From assembly GCA_017643365.1 (NCBI GenBank), contig JAEPNO010000002.1:275308-339307 (forward strand): a stretch of 64,000 nucleotides of DNA, in the 5' to 3' direction. Both the position numbers and the translations under genes were made by a program. The notes beneath the pieces are model-generated. The model ran no database searches and was not told the DNA's origin. It saw only the letters and a list, made by a program, of their open reading frames with translations. How positions within the stretch are numbered: position 1 is the stretch's first letter; every line of letters begins with the position of its first letter. Of this stretch, positions 18,306-25,542 are shown piece by piece. This DNA comes from Balneolaceae bacterium (GTDB taxonomy: Bacteria; Bacteroidota; Rhodothermia; Balneolales; Balneolaceae).

Positions 18306-19280
18306 ATGAGTACTCTTTTAACTTATGTTGCCATTTCAGACGGCAAAATCAAACGTTCATCACTAGAAGTTTTATCCCATTGCAAATCGATTGCCGATGC
18401 CGGTGGATTTTCTTGCGAAGCGGTAATTATCGACGAAAATGCATCATCATTCACTGATGATGTACAGAAATATGGTGCTTCAAAAATTTATACGGTTTCT
18501 GGCGATGCATTCAGCCAACATCAAAATGGAAGCCTTTTAAAAGCGCTTACTAAAGTTAACGAATCTGTAAGCCCGGCATTGATTGCTTTCGCATCTACCG
18601 AAAGTACCAAAGACGTTCTCGGTGCACTTGCTGCCCAATTAAAAGCGGGTGTAGTTGCCGATGTTTCTTCGTTCAATTTTGATGGAAGCAAAGTTTCTGC
18701 TCAGCGCCCGATGATGGCAGCAAAAATCATGGGAAATGTTGATGTAACCGGAAATCCAATTTTAGTATCTGTTCGCTCAGGTTCTTACGATCTGAATGAA
18801 AATCCGTCAACCGCTGAAGTTGTTTCGTTGGATGTGTCTGTGGATTCTGATGACCTCAGAGCTACACTACGCGAAATCATCTCAGCTACCGGCGATACGA
18901 TTGATCTGAACGAAGCTGATGCAATTGTTGCAGCAGGACGAGGAGTGAAGGATGAAGAAGCAAAAAATCTGATTTCTGAACTGGCTTCTGTATTAAACGC
19001 AGGTATTGGTGCTTCTCGAGCACTTACCGAATCCGGTGTATATGATCCAAGTCTACAAATTGGGCAAACCGGTAAAGTAGTTTCACCACAGCTATATATT
19101 GCAGTGGGTATTTCCGGGGCCATTCAACACGTAGCCGGCATGGCAAACAGTAAAGTAATTGTTGCGATCAATAAGGATGCGGATGCTCCGATTTTCGAAG
19201 TGGCCGATTACGGAATCGTAGGTGATTTATACAAAGTGTTACCGCCGTTCATCGAAGAGATTAAGAAGATTAAGAATTAG
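18306..19280 (+). CDS. etfA: Electron transfer flavoprotein alpha subunit
   Basis: EtfA binds FAD and passes electrons to the quinone reductase encoded next. The C-terminal FAD domain is clear: AGRGVKDEEAKNLISELA, GASRALTESG, IGQTGKVVSPQLYIAVGISG then AIQHVAGM and VAINKDADAPIFEVADYGIVGD. The 324 residues are full length. Downstream, the 73-bp gap to fixC is almost wholly filled by a paired inverted heptamer array. Confidence 0.95.
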   Translation: MSTLLTYVAISDGKIKRSSLEVLSHCKSIADAGGFSCEAVIIDENASSFTDDVQKYGASKIYTVSGDAFSQHQNGSLLKALTKVNESVSPALIAFASTESTKDVLGALAAQLKAGVVADVSSFNFDGSKVSAQRPMMAAKIMGNVDVTGNPILVSVRSGSYDLNENPSTAEVVSLDVSVDSDDLRATLREIISATGDTIDLNEADAIVAAGRGVKDEEAKNLISELASVLNAGIGASRALTESGVYDPSLQIGQTGKVVSPQLYIAVGISGAIQHVAGMANSKVIVAINKDADAPIFEVADYGIVGDLYKVLPPFIEEIKKIKN

Positions 19281-19282
19281 TA

Positions 19283-19353
19283 TTGAGACGTGAGACTTGA
19301 GTTGTGAGCATTCCTTACCTCAAATCTCTTAGCTCAAAACTCAAAGCTATAAT
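19283..19353. repeat. Paired inverted heptamer arrays without a gene (etfA-fixC gap)
   Basis: Left units TTGAGAC, GTGAGAC, TTGAGTT and GTGAGCA fill 19283-19310. After an 8-base spacer (TTCCTTAC), right units CTCAAAT, CTCTTAG, CTCAAAA, CTCAAAG and CTATAAT fill 19319-19353 and touch the fixC ATG. Segment 19297-19308 pairs with 19333-19344 at 11 of 12 positions. The layout is that of the S23 loci with no ORF inside. The transcript would fold back here between etfA and fixC. Confidence 0.8.
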
Positions 19354-20679
19354 ATGGAAGATAAATTTGATTGTATTGTAATTGGTGGTGGCGTTGCCGG
19401 TCTTGCTGCTTCAATGATGTTGGCGAAAGCTAACATGAAGTTCCTTCTCATCGAACGCGGTGAATTTGCCGGAGCTAAAAATGTATCCGGTGGCGTTCTT
19501 TGGGGGCATGACCTCAACAAGCTCGTCCCTAATTATTGGGAGGAAGAAGATGGTGGTTGGGAGCGATTTGTAAACCATCGTCGGCTCACTTTCATGGATG
19601 AGCAATCCACCTTCTCACTCGATTTCAAATCTTCCCATTTCAACGAAAAGCCATATACAGGCGTAGTTGTTCTTCGATCGAAATTCGATAATTGGCTCGC
19701 TGGCAAAGTTCAGGAAGCCATCGATGCCAGTGATTACGCCATGGATTCTTTCATCGCTACAAACATCAAAGTAGATGAAGTGTTGATGGAAAACGGCAAG
19801 GCGGTGGGCATCAAAACCGGTGAGGACGAATTTCATGCAGATTCTGTGATCATCGCTGAAGGCGTGAACAACTTGCTTACTCGTCAGGTTGGTTTGCAGG
19901 ATAAATATGTTCCTGCTGATCACATGCTTACCGGAATCAAAGAAATTATTCGTTTCGATCAGGAGGTCTTGGAGCAAAAATTCCAGCTGAATGGCCTTAG
20001 CGGAATGAGCAACGAGTTTGTTGGTTGGGCTACCGATGGAGTTGAAGGCGGCGGGTTCTTGTACACCAACCGCGATACCATCAGCCTTGGCTTGGTTATT
20101 GGCATTAAAGATATGCGTGAGAAAAAACGCAGTCCGCACGACTTGTTGAACCACTTTAAATCGCATCCAACTATCGCCGATATTATCAAAGGTGGCGAAG
20201 TGGTTGAGTATTCAGCTCACGTGGTTTCATCCGGCGATTCTCGTGCTATGCCGAAGGAATTATATAAAGATGGAATTCTGATTGCCGGTGAAGCTGCGAA
20301 TTTATTGATGAACGCCGGAAAAGCAATCCAAGGAATGGATTATGCCATGCGATCTGGAATACTAGCTGCTGAAACAATTATCGAAGCAAAAGAAAAGGGT
20401 GACTTCAGCGCGGCTACTCTCAAAAATTATCGTTCAAAATTGGATGATAGCTATGTGATGAAAGACATCAACAATTTCCAAGACGCGGTGCACCTTCTGC
20501 ACACAGATACCATGCAAAACAAAGTACCGAATTTGGTATGTGATTTCGGTCGACAGTTTTTCACCATTAAAAACGAACCAACACCGAAGTCTGAAAAGAT
20601 GCTCCTTGGTGCAATCAAACGCCATGCATCGCTGTGGGAATTATTGAAACTGGGATTTAAAGCAAGGAAGAGTCTCTAA
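19354..20679 (+). CDS. fixC: FixC/ETF-quinone oxidoreductase-type flavoprotein
   Basis: A 441-residue FAD-dependent oxidoreductase that takes electrons from EtfAB to the quinone pool. The Rossmann motif DCIVIGGGVAGLAASMMLAK is at the N-terminus, followed by ERGEFAGAKNVSGGVLWG. The second FAD motif is KDGILIAGEAANLLMNAG near residue 308, then IQGMDYAMRSG. It lacks the C-terminal 4Fe-4S domain of mitochondrial ETF-QO, which is instead encoded separately by fixX, as in FixC/FixX pairs. Between the two lies an S23 gene with its arrays. Confidence 0.9.
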   Translation: MEDKFDCIVIGGGVAGLAASMMLAKANMKFLLIERGEFAGAKNVSGGVLWGHDLNKLVPNYWEEEDGGWERFVNHRRLTFMDEQSTFSLDFKSSHFNEKPYTGVVVLRSKFDNWLAGKVQEAIDASDYAMDSFIATNIKVDEVLMENGKAVGIKTGEDEFHADSVIIAEGVNNLLTRQVGLQDKYVPADHMLTGIKEIIRFDQEVLEQKFQLNGLSGMSNEFVGWATDGVEGGGFLYTNRDTISLGLVIGIKDMREKKRSPHDLLNHFKSHPTIADIIKGGEVVEYSAHVVSSGDSRAMPKELYKDGILIAGEAANLLMNAGKAIQGMDYAMRSGILAAETIIEAKEKGDFSAATLKNYRSKLDDSYVMKDINNFQDAVHLLHTDTMQNKVPNLVCDFGRQFFTIKNEPTPKSEKMLLGAIKRHASLWELLKLGFKARKSL

Positions 20680-20707
20680 GCAAAAGGCAAAAGGCAAAAG
20701 GCAAAAA
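20680..20707. repeat. Heptamer array upstream of the S23 gene (fixC side)
   Basis: Four units begin on the base after the fixC stop: GCAAAAG three times, then GCAAAAA. The reverse complement of the downstream array has the unit AAAAGTG; both share AAAAG and a 7-base period. The remaining 42 bp to the S23 start are not repetitive. Confidence 0.85.
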
Positions 20708-20749
20708 TGTTATGATCTATGCTGTTCAATACGAAATAAAGACAGACAA

Positions 20750-21100
20750 ATGATCCAATTAAATCATAAAAAAATAGCCGTTTATAAACACAGTGTTGAT
20801 CTTGTTAGCGAGATTTATCTTTTAACGAGAAACTTTCCTAAAAGCGAAACATTTGGTCTATCAAGTCAAATGAGAAGAGCGGCAGTGTCAATCATTTCAA
20901 ATATTTCAGAAGGAGCTTCTAGAACTTCTACTATAGAGCGTATTAGGTTTTATGTTATTGCCAGATCTTCTTTAGTTGAACTTGATGCTCAAGTTGAAAT
21001 CTCACTTAATCTTGATTATATAAATTCAGATTCCACCAAGAATTTGAGTGACTTAGCAAATCAAGTCTTTGCTCTACTTTCATCAATGATCAAGACCTAA
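20750..21100 (+). CDS. Four-helix-bundle S23-family protein, second copy
   Basis: A 116-residue protein of the S23/TIGR02436 family. It shows VYKHSVDLVSEIYLLTRNFP, FGLSSQMRRAAVSIISNISEG and the terminal helix LVELDAQVEISLNL, the standard pattern of the subgroup with R-R-A-x-V-S. It lies between fixC and fixX, where a cofactor-delivery subunit would normally follow directly, so it interrupts a conserved gene pair. It is flanked by 7-base arrays. Sequence divergence from the copies at 9.5 and 61.8 kb rules out a recent duplication. Function is not known. Confidence 0.9.
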   Translation: MIQLNHKKIAVYKHSVDLVSEIYLLTRNFPKSETFGLSSQMRRAAVSIISNISEGASRTSTIERIRFYVIARSSLVELDAQVEISLNLDYINSDSTKNLSDLANQVFALLSSMIKT

Positions 21101-21106
21101 ATTTTT

Positions 21107-21134
21107 CACTTTTCACTTTTCACTTTTCACTTTT
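21107..21134. repeat. Heptamer array downstream of the S23 gene (fixX side)
   Basis: Four perfect copies of CACTTTT, starting 6 bp after the S23 stop and ending 5 bp before the fixX ATG. In reverse complement (AAAAGTG) it matches 5 of 7 positions of the upstream unit AAAAGGC. Confidence 0.88.
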
Positions 21135-21139
21135 CTCAT

Positions 21140-21442
21140 ATGAAATTACTAAATCTTGCCGAACGCCTCGGCCTCGTAAATTATCGGAACCAATCGAAGT
21201 CACAGATCAAGCCTCATATTGTGGTAGACACCGATATTTGCAATTCGGGATGTCCTCATAAATGTACAACCTGGGTTTGTCCGGCAAATTGTTACACCAT
21301 GGATGAGGAAAACAAAGTTCATTTTCAGGTGGAAGACTGCATCGAATGCGGAACCTGCATGTATGCCTGCGATCAAGGAGCGGTTGATTGGAATTATCCG
21401 GACCCTGAAATCGGTCGCGGTGTAAACTGGAATTTTGGATAG
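21140..21442 (+). CDS. fixX: FixX-like ferredoxin
   Basis: A 100-residue iron-sulfur protein that partners FixC. It has CNSGCPHKCTTWVCPANC near residues 35-52 and the canonical CIECGTCMYAC near residues 72-82, followed by WNYPDPEIGRGV, which is typical of FixX and of the C-terminus of ETF-QO. It completes an EtfB-EtfA-FixC-FixX set. Such sets either pass electrons to the quinone pool or carry out flavin-based bifurcation; in this setting, next to acyl-CoA dehydrogenases and with no nif genes, the first is more likely. Confidence 0.93.
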   Translation: MKLLNLAERLGLVNYRNQSKSQIKPHIVVDTDICNSGCPHKCTTWVCPANCYTMDEENKVHFQVEDCIECGTCMYACDQGAVDWNYPDPEIGRGVNWNFG

Positions 21443-21511
21443 GATAACGAAGAAAGTCGGCTGACTTACTTCGGCCACTTTTAGCCTTTCAACTCAATAT
21501 TCTTTTATAAT

Positions 21512-21892
21512 CTAAAAGCCCAATTCCTGAAGCACTTCATCTTTTGTTGCCAAGGGGATATCCTTCAATAAAGCGGTTGCTACAATGATCCTGTCAGCCG
21601 GGTCGTCTGGAAACTCTTCCGGCAGTTTTTGTTGGGCGAGAATCACCTCTTCATCAATTGGAATCACTTTGCAAATCTGTGGATCAGTAGCACGGCGAAT
21701 CCAAGTTTCGAAATCAGGGTCGAGCACTAAGTCACCACTTCGATGCAGCAATTCAGCTTCCCAAATAGTCGCAGCTGAAATTACTACTTCCCCATTCAAA
21801 GCTTGCTCATCAATTATCGCTCTTTCCGATTCATCCAGATCACCTTCTTCTAACAGCCACCATAGCCAAACATGCGTATCTAATAAGATCAT
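21512..21892 (-). CDS. PIN-domain toxin (VapC-type)
   Basis: A 126-residue PIN-domain ribonuclease. The acidic residues are in place: ILLDTHVWLWWL (Asp-5), AATIWEAELL (Glu near residue 45) and DPADRIIVATAL (Asp near residue 97). VapC toxins cleave tRNA or rRNA when free of their antitoxin. The start overlaps the stop of the upstream antitoxin gene by 4 bases (ATGA), the usual coupling. The target RNA is not predictable. Confidence 0.88.
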   Translation of the reverse strand: MILLDTHVWLWWLLEEGDLDESERAIIDEQALNGEVVISAATIWEAELLHRSGDLVLDPDFETWIRRATDPQICKVIPIDEEVILAQQKLPEEFPDDPADRIIVATALLKDIPLATKDEVLQELGF

Positions 21893-22140
21893 GACTTATT
21901 CAGCTTAAAGGTTGAAAATCCGGATTTCCCTGATTTGAGTTGTGCCGTCCCTTTACTAAGTCCTTTTCTGAAACTAGTATCCACCTGTTTCACTGGTTCC
22001 TCTTCTACAATTTTTATTGAAGGATTAAGCTCATTTTTCAATGCTCGGATAAATAGCTGTTTCAAGGATATCCCCTCTTCAACAGCACGAATCTTCGCAC
22101 TTTTCATTAAATCATCGGGTAAATCAATGGTTGTTCTCAT
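21889..22140 (-). CDS. Ribbon-helix-helix antitoxin (VapB-type)
   Basis: An 83-residue protein with an N-terminal ribbon-helix-helix DNA-binding domain (MRTTIDLPDDLMKSAKIRAV then EEGISLKQLFIRALKNEL). The polar C-terminal tail would wrap the PIN toxin. It is the first gene of the minus-strand pair. The 132 bp upstream, shared with the divergent acyl-CoA dehydrogenase, hold the promoters. Repression by the antitoxin-toxin complex is expected from the family. Confidence 0.82.
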   Translation of the reverse strand: MRTTIDLPDDLMKSAKIRAVEEGISLKQLFIRALKNELNPSIKIVEEEPVKQVDTSFRKGLSKGTAQLKSGKSGFSTFKLNKS

Positions 22141-22234
22141 GTAACCATATTAGCATATTTACATATTGCTGTCAATATTTAATATTTCCTTTGATTTTTT
22201 AACAATCGAATGGGTTGGTTTTTTTGTATTTTGG

Positions 22235-22250
22235 AAGCGGTTCCACAAAC
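22235..22250 (+). promoter_or_regulatory. Shared 16-bp upstream motif, copy 2 (before acyl-CoA dehydrogenase)
   Basis: AAGCGGTTCCACAAAC, one base different from the copy before etfB. It follows TGTATTTTGG, which resembles a Bacteroidota -7 region, so it may lie in the early transcribed leader. Confidence 0.4.
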
Positions 22251-22272
22251 TAAAAACAATACTAATTACAAG

Positions 22273-23445
22273 ATGCAAGAAGTAGCAGAACAAGCCCTTT
22301 CGTTTGAACTAAACGAAGACCAAAAAATGATCCGCGACAGTGTTCGTGATTTTGTTGAGCGCACCGTTGCGCCAACCGTAATGGAGAGAGATGAAAGCAA
22401 AAAATTCCCCCACGATATTGTAAAACAACTTGGCGAATTGGGGATGTTGGGAATCTATCACCCTGAACAATATGGTGGTGGCGGATTCGATACACTCAGC
22501 TTCTGTCTCGCAATAGAAGAAATTGCACGCTGGGATGCCTCACTTGCACTTACTGTAGCTTCGCATACGTCGTTGGGCACCGGGCATATCGCCATTGCCG
22601 GAAATCACGATCAAAAAATGAAATATATGCCTAGCATGTGCTCGGGCGAAAAGCTCGGAGCGTGGTGTTTGACTGAGCCTGGTTCAGGTTCAGATGCTTC
22701 AGGAATGAAGACCACTGCCGTTAAAGATGGCGACAATTACATCCTAAATGGTTCAAAGATATTTATCACCCAAGGTTCAGTTGGTGATGTATATGTAGTG
22801 CTGGCCAAAACTGATCCTACTAAAGGCACAAAAGGCATCAGTGCATTTATTGTTGAAGGCAAATGGGATGGTGTTAAGCCTGGCGTTGGCATGCACAAAT
22901 TAGGCATGAATTCATCCGATACTACTGAAGTTGTCTTCGAAAACGTTGTGGTTCCGGCAGAAAATCTGCTTGGCGAAGAAGGCATGGGCTTTATCGACAC
23001 CATGAAAGTACTGGACGGTGGTAGAGTTGGTATAGCGGCTCTTTCTGTAGGAATTGCGAGAGGTGCTTACGAAGAATCATTGAAATACTCGATGGAGCGC
23101 AAGCAATTCGGTACCGAGATCGGAAACTTCCAATATATGGAAGGTAAATTGGTTGATATGGCAACTGAAATTGATGCTGCTCGACTCTTGGTTTGGCGTG
23201 CTGCTTGGTTAAAAGATTTGGGCAAACCATACACTAAAGAAGCATCGATGGCTAAACTATTCTCCAGCGAACTTTCTGTTCGTGCTGCTTTAGAAGCCGT
23301 GCAAATTCATGGAGGTTACGGATATACCAAAGAATACCATGTAGAGCGATTCTTGCGCGATTCTAAACTGATGACCATCGGTGAAGGTACAACCGAAGTT
23401 CAACGATTGGTGATTGCCAGAGAGTTGAAGAAAAGCCTTGCTTAA
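22273..23445 (+). CDS. Acyl-CoA dehydrogenase
   Basis: A FAD enzyme that introduces the alpha-beta double bond into acyl-CoA and hands electrons to ETF. The family signatures are [18 protein letters not shown] near residue 138 and [20 protein letters not shown] near residue 345; the catalytic glutamate is expected in [16 protein letters not shown] near the C-terminus, as in short- and medium-chain enzymes. ATG 22273 gives 390 residues beginning [19 protein letters not shown]; an upstream ATG (22210) would add 21 residues unlike the family. ETF genes lie 2-5 kb upstream. Chain-length preference is not determined. Confidence 0.92.
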   Translation: MQEVAEQALSFELNEDQKMIRDSVRDFVERTVAPTVMERDESKKFPHDIVKQLGELGMLGIYHPEQYGGGGFDTLSFCLAIEEIARWDASLALTVASHTSLGTGHIAIAGNHDQKMKYMPSMCSGEKLGAWCLTEPGSGSDASGMKTTAVKDGDNYILNGSKIFITQGSVGDVYVVLAKTDPTKGTKGISAFIVEGKWDGVKPGVGMHKLGMNSSDTTEVVFENVVVPAENLLGEEGMGFIDTMKVLDGGRVGIAALSVGIARGAYEESLKYSMERKQFGTEIGNFQYMEGKLVDMATEIDAARLLVWRAAWLKDLGKPYTKEASMAKLFSSELSVRAALEAVQIHGGYGYTKEYHVERFLRDSKLMTIGEGTTEVQRLVIARELKKSLA

Positions 23446-23513
23446 ATGTTAGAGTGTAAGTGCTAAATGTTGAATGAATGCTTTTCTTGTTCAGCATTTA
23501 GCGCCAAACATTT
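23444..23513. repeat. Paired inverted heptamer arrays without a gene (between acyl-CoA dehydrogenases)
   Basis: The left array starts inside the stop codon of the preceding gene: AAATGTT, AGAGTGT, AAGTGCT, AAATGTT and GAATGAA (23444-23478). The right array is AGCATTT, AGCGCCA and AACATTT (23493-23513). Segment 23462-23474 pairs with 23490-23502 at 12 of 13 positions, the exception being a G-T wobble. No ORF lies between. A CT-rich stretch follows to 23530, then about 60 bp of AT-rich leader to the next gene. Confidence 0.7.
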
Positions 23514-23588
23514 TTTCTTTTTTTCTTCTTTTAAAACAACACTATTCTTACCATCCAAATAAACAAATAAGCCTAATTGTAATAGCTC

Positions 23589-24791
23589 ATGGCTAAAAAC
23601 CTATTCAACATCGACGACGCGCTACTATTTGAATCTGAATTGGGTGAAGAAGATCGCCTGATTATGGAAACCGCTCGCGATTATGCTCAATCGAAACTAG
23701 AGCCACGTGCTTTAAAAGGAAATACCGAAGAATATTTCGATCAGGACATCGCTCGGGAGATGGGTGAAATGGGATTATTGGGAGTGAATATCCCCGAAGA
23801 ATATGGTGGAGCCGGAGCGAGTTATACCGCCTATGGATTAGTCGCTCGCGAAGTAGAACGCGTTGATTCCGGTTATCGCTCATTTATGAGTGTGCAATCG
23901 TCGCTGGTGATGTACCCGATTTCGATTTTCGGCACCGAAGAGCAGAAGCATCGTTTTATTCCAAAACTGGCCGCCGGCGAAACAATCGGTTGCTTTGGGT
24001 TAACCGAACCCGATCACGGCTCAGATCCCGGCTCGATGGTAACCACTGCGTTAAAAGTGGTTGGCGGTTGGAAACTAAACGGCGCCAAAATGTGGATCAC
24101 CAACTCCCCGATTGCCGATGTTGCCGTAGTTTGGGCAAAAGCGAAAGAATCGCCTTCGGATGAAGGAGTAATTCGCGGATTCATCGTAGAGAAAGGAATG
24201 AAGGGCTTTTCGGCTCCTCACACCAAATATAAAATGAGCTTACGCGCCTCAGAAACCGGCGAGTTAGTGTTTGATGATGTGTTTGTGCCGGATGAAAATG
24301 CTTTTCCTGATATCAAAGGGCTGAAAGGTCCGTTCATGTGTTTGAACAGTGCCCGATACGGAATCGCATGGGGAACCATCGGTGCAGCAGAGTTTTGCTA
24401 CCAGAAATCCAGACAATATGTGCTTGACCGTAAGCAGTTTGGAAAGCCATTGGCTGCGAATCAATTGATCCAAACAAAACTTGCCAACATGCTTACCGAC
24501 ATAACCGCTATGCAAATGCTGGCGCTTCGATTGGGTAAACTTAAAGACGAAGGGCGAGATCATCCTTCTATGACTTCCCTCGCAAAACGAAATAATTGTG
24601 GCAGAGCTCTCGAAATTGCCCGCATCGCACGCGATATGCACGGTGGAAACGGCATCACCGGAGATTACCGAATTATCCATCACATGATGAACCTGGAATC
24701 AGTGAATACCTACGAAGGCACTTATGATATTCATGGATTGATCTTAGGTCGTGAAATAACCGGCATTCAATCTTTTACACCAAAGGGATAG
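23589..24791 (+). CDS. gcdH: Acyl-CoA dehydrogenase, glutaryl-CoA dehydrogenase-like
   Basis: A 400-residue acyl-CoA dehydrogenase of the glutaryl-CoA dehydrogenase type, which oxidises and decarboxylates glutaryl-CoA to crotonyl-CoA in lysine degradation. Supporting features are [33 protein letters not shown], the segment [19 protein letters not shown] and the C-terminal [20 protein letters not shown], whose T-Y-E-G-T contains the catalytic glutamate of this subgroup. Length is normal. It may be cotranscribed with the dehydrogenase upstream across a 143-bp gap that contains a foldback array. Confidence 0.85.
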   Translation: MAKNLFNIDDALLFESELGEEDRLIMETARDYAQSKLEPRALKGNTEEYFDQDIAREMGEMGLLGVNIPEEYGGAGASYTAYGLVAREVERVDSGYRSFMSVQSSLVMYPISIFGTEEQKHRFIPKLAAGETIGCFGLTEPDHGSDPGSMVTTALKVVGGWKLNGAKMWITNSPIADVAVVWAKAKESPSDEGVIRGFIVEKGMKGFSAPHTKYKMSLRASETGELVFDDVFVPDENAFPDIKGLKGPFMCLNSARYGIAWGTIGAAEFCYQKSRQYVLDRKQFGKPLAANQLIQTKLANMLTDITAMQMLALRLGKLKDEGRDHPSMTSLAKRNNCGRALEIARIARDMHGGNGITGDYRIIHHMMNLESVNTYEGTYDIHGLILGREITGIQSFTPKG

Positions 24792-24837
24792 CATCATAAA
24801 ACTCAGCTTTTTACTTTCGGCTTAAAAGGATAAAGTC

Positions 24838-25326
24838 ATGATCCAAAAAATTGCATTCGGTTTACTCGCGGTACTCGTAATTCTTCAGTTTTTTCAAATT
24901 GATAAAACCAATCCGGTTTCCAATCCCGCGAATGACTTCATGAACATCGCCAATCCACCAGAAGAAGTGGCAACGATCTTGAAAACAGCTTGCTACGATT
25001 GCCATTCAAACAATACTCGATATCCTTGGTACACCAATATTCAGCCGGTTGCCTGGTGGATTAAGGATCACATTGATCATGGGCGAAGTGAGTTAAATTT
25101 TTCAGAGTTTGGAACTTATTCGCAGCGCCGTGCCGATCATAAGCTGGAAGAGTCAGCGGAATACATTTTAAGTGAAGAAATGCCTCTTCCATCCTTTACC
25201 TGGGCACATGCCGAAGCTCGATTAACCGACGAAGAAAGAACATTCTTAGCCGACTGGTTTGAAGAGCAACGCACCGTTCTTTTTCCGGACACTAGCTCAA
25301 CGCCCGAGCCAAGTAGCGGACGCTAA
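24838..25326 (+). CDS. Haem-binding domain protein (Haem_bd family)
   Basis: A 162-residue protein with an N-terminal membrane anchor or signal (IAFGLLAVLVILQFFQI) and one c-type haem motif in TACYDCHSNNTRYPWY, where C-x-x-C-H lies near residues 52-56. The following NIQPVAWWIKDHIDHGRSEL and NFSEF are the hallmark of the Haem_bd family of periplasmic cytochromes in Bacteroidota. Partner and role are unknown. It follows gcdH by 46 bp. Confidence 0.85.
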   Translation: MIQKIAFGLLAVLVILQFFQIDKTNPVSNPANDFMNIANPPEEVATILKTACYDCHSNNTRYPWYTNIQPVAWWIKDHIDHGRSELNFSEFGTYSQRRADHKLEESAEYILSEEMPLPSFTWAHAEARLTDEERTFLADWFEEQRTVLFPDTSSTPEPSSGR

Positions 25327-25328
25327 AA

Positions 25329-25457
25329 GTGGAATCCCTGTTGCGGGATATCAAAAACTGTACGATTTGTTCGGAACATTTACCTATAGGCCCAAACCCT
25401 GTTGTTCAGGCATCCGAAAAATCCAGAATTTGCATTATTGGGCAAGCGCCGGGTTGA
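25329..25457 (+). pseudogene. Truncated uracil-DNA glycosylase family remnant
   Basis: A 42-codon reading frame (GTG to TGA) that reads LLRDIKNCTICSEHLPIGPN then PVVQASEKSRICIIGQAPG. This is the N-terminal part of the uracil-DNA glycosylase superfamily protein with the C-x-x-C pair and the active-site loop G-Q-A-P-G, which in the family continues with about 150 more residues. Here a stop follows G-Q-A-P-G and no continuation is seen in any frame before the terminator at 25505. It is therefore a 5' remnant. Confidence 0.75.
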
Positions 25458-25504
25458 TAATAATTTAGATGTTTGCTCGAATGAATTATAGCAGCATTGA
25501 ATTA

Positions 25505-25535
25505 AATAAAGGGCTGAATTCCTCAACCCTTTATT
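25505..25535. terminator. Bidirectional terminator between convergent genes
   Basis: A 9-bp stem AATAAAGGG (25505-25513) with CCCTTTATT (25527-25535) and an inner TGA/TCA pair. It lies between the plus-strand haem-binding/glycosylase-remnant region and the 3' end of the minus-strand RND operon, and can serve both. Confidence 0.75.
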
Positions 25536-25542
25536 GTATTAA

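Noticed and set aside
17517..21442. etfB-etfA-fixC-fixX as a nitrogen-fixation electron supply
   Set aside because: No nif or other fix genes are present; acyl-CoA dehydrogenases and a thiolase in the window point to fatty-acid and amino-acid oxidation.
21454..21467. Hairpin AAGTC-GGCT-GACTT after fixX as a terminator
   Set aside because: The stem is 5 bp and no T-run follows.
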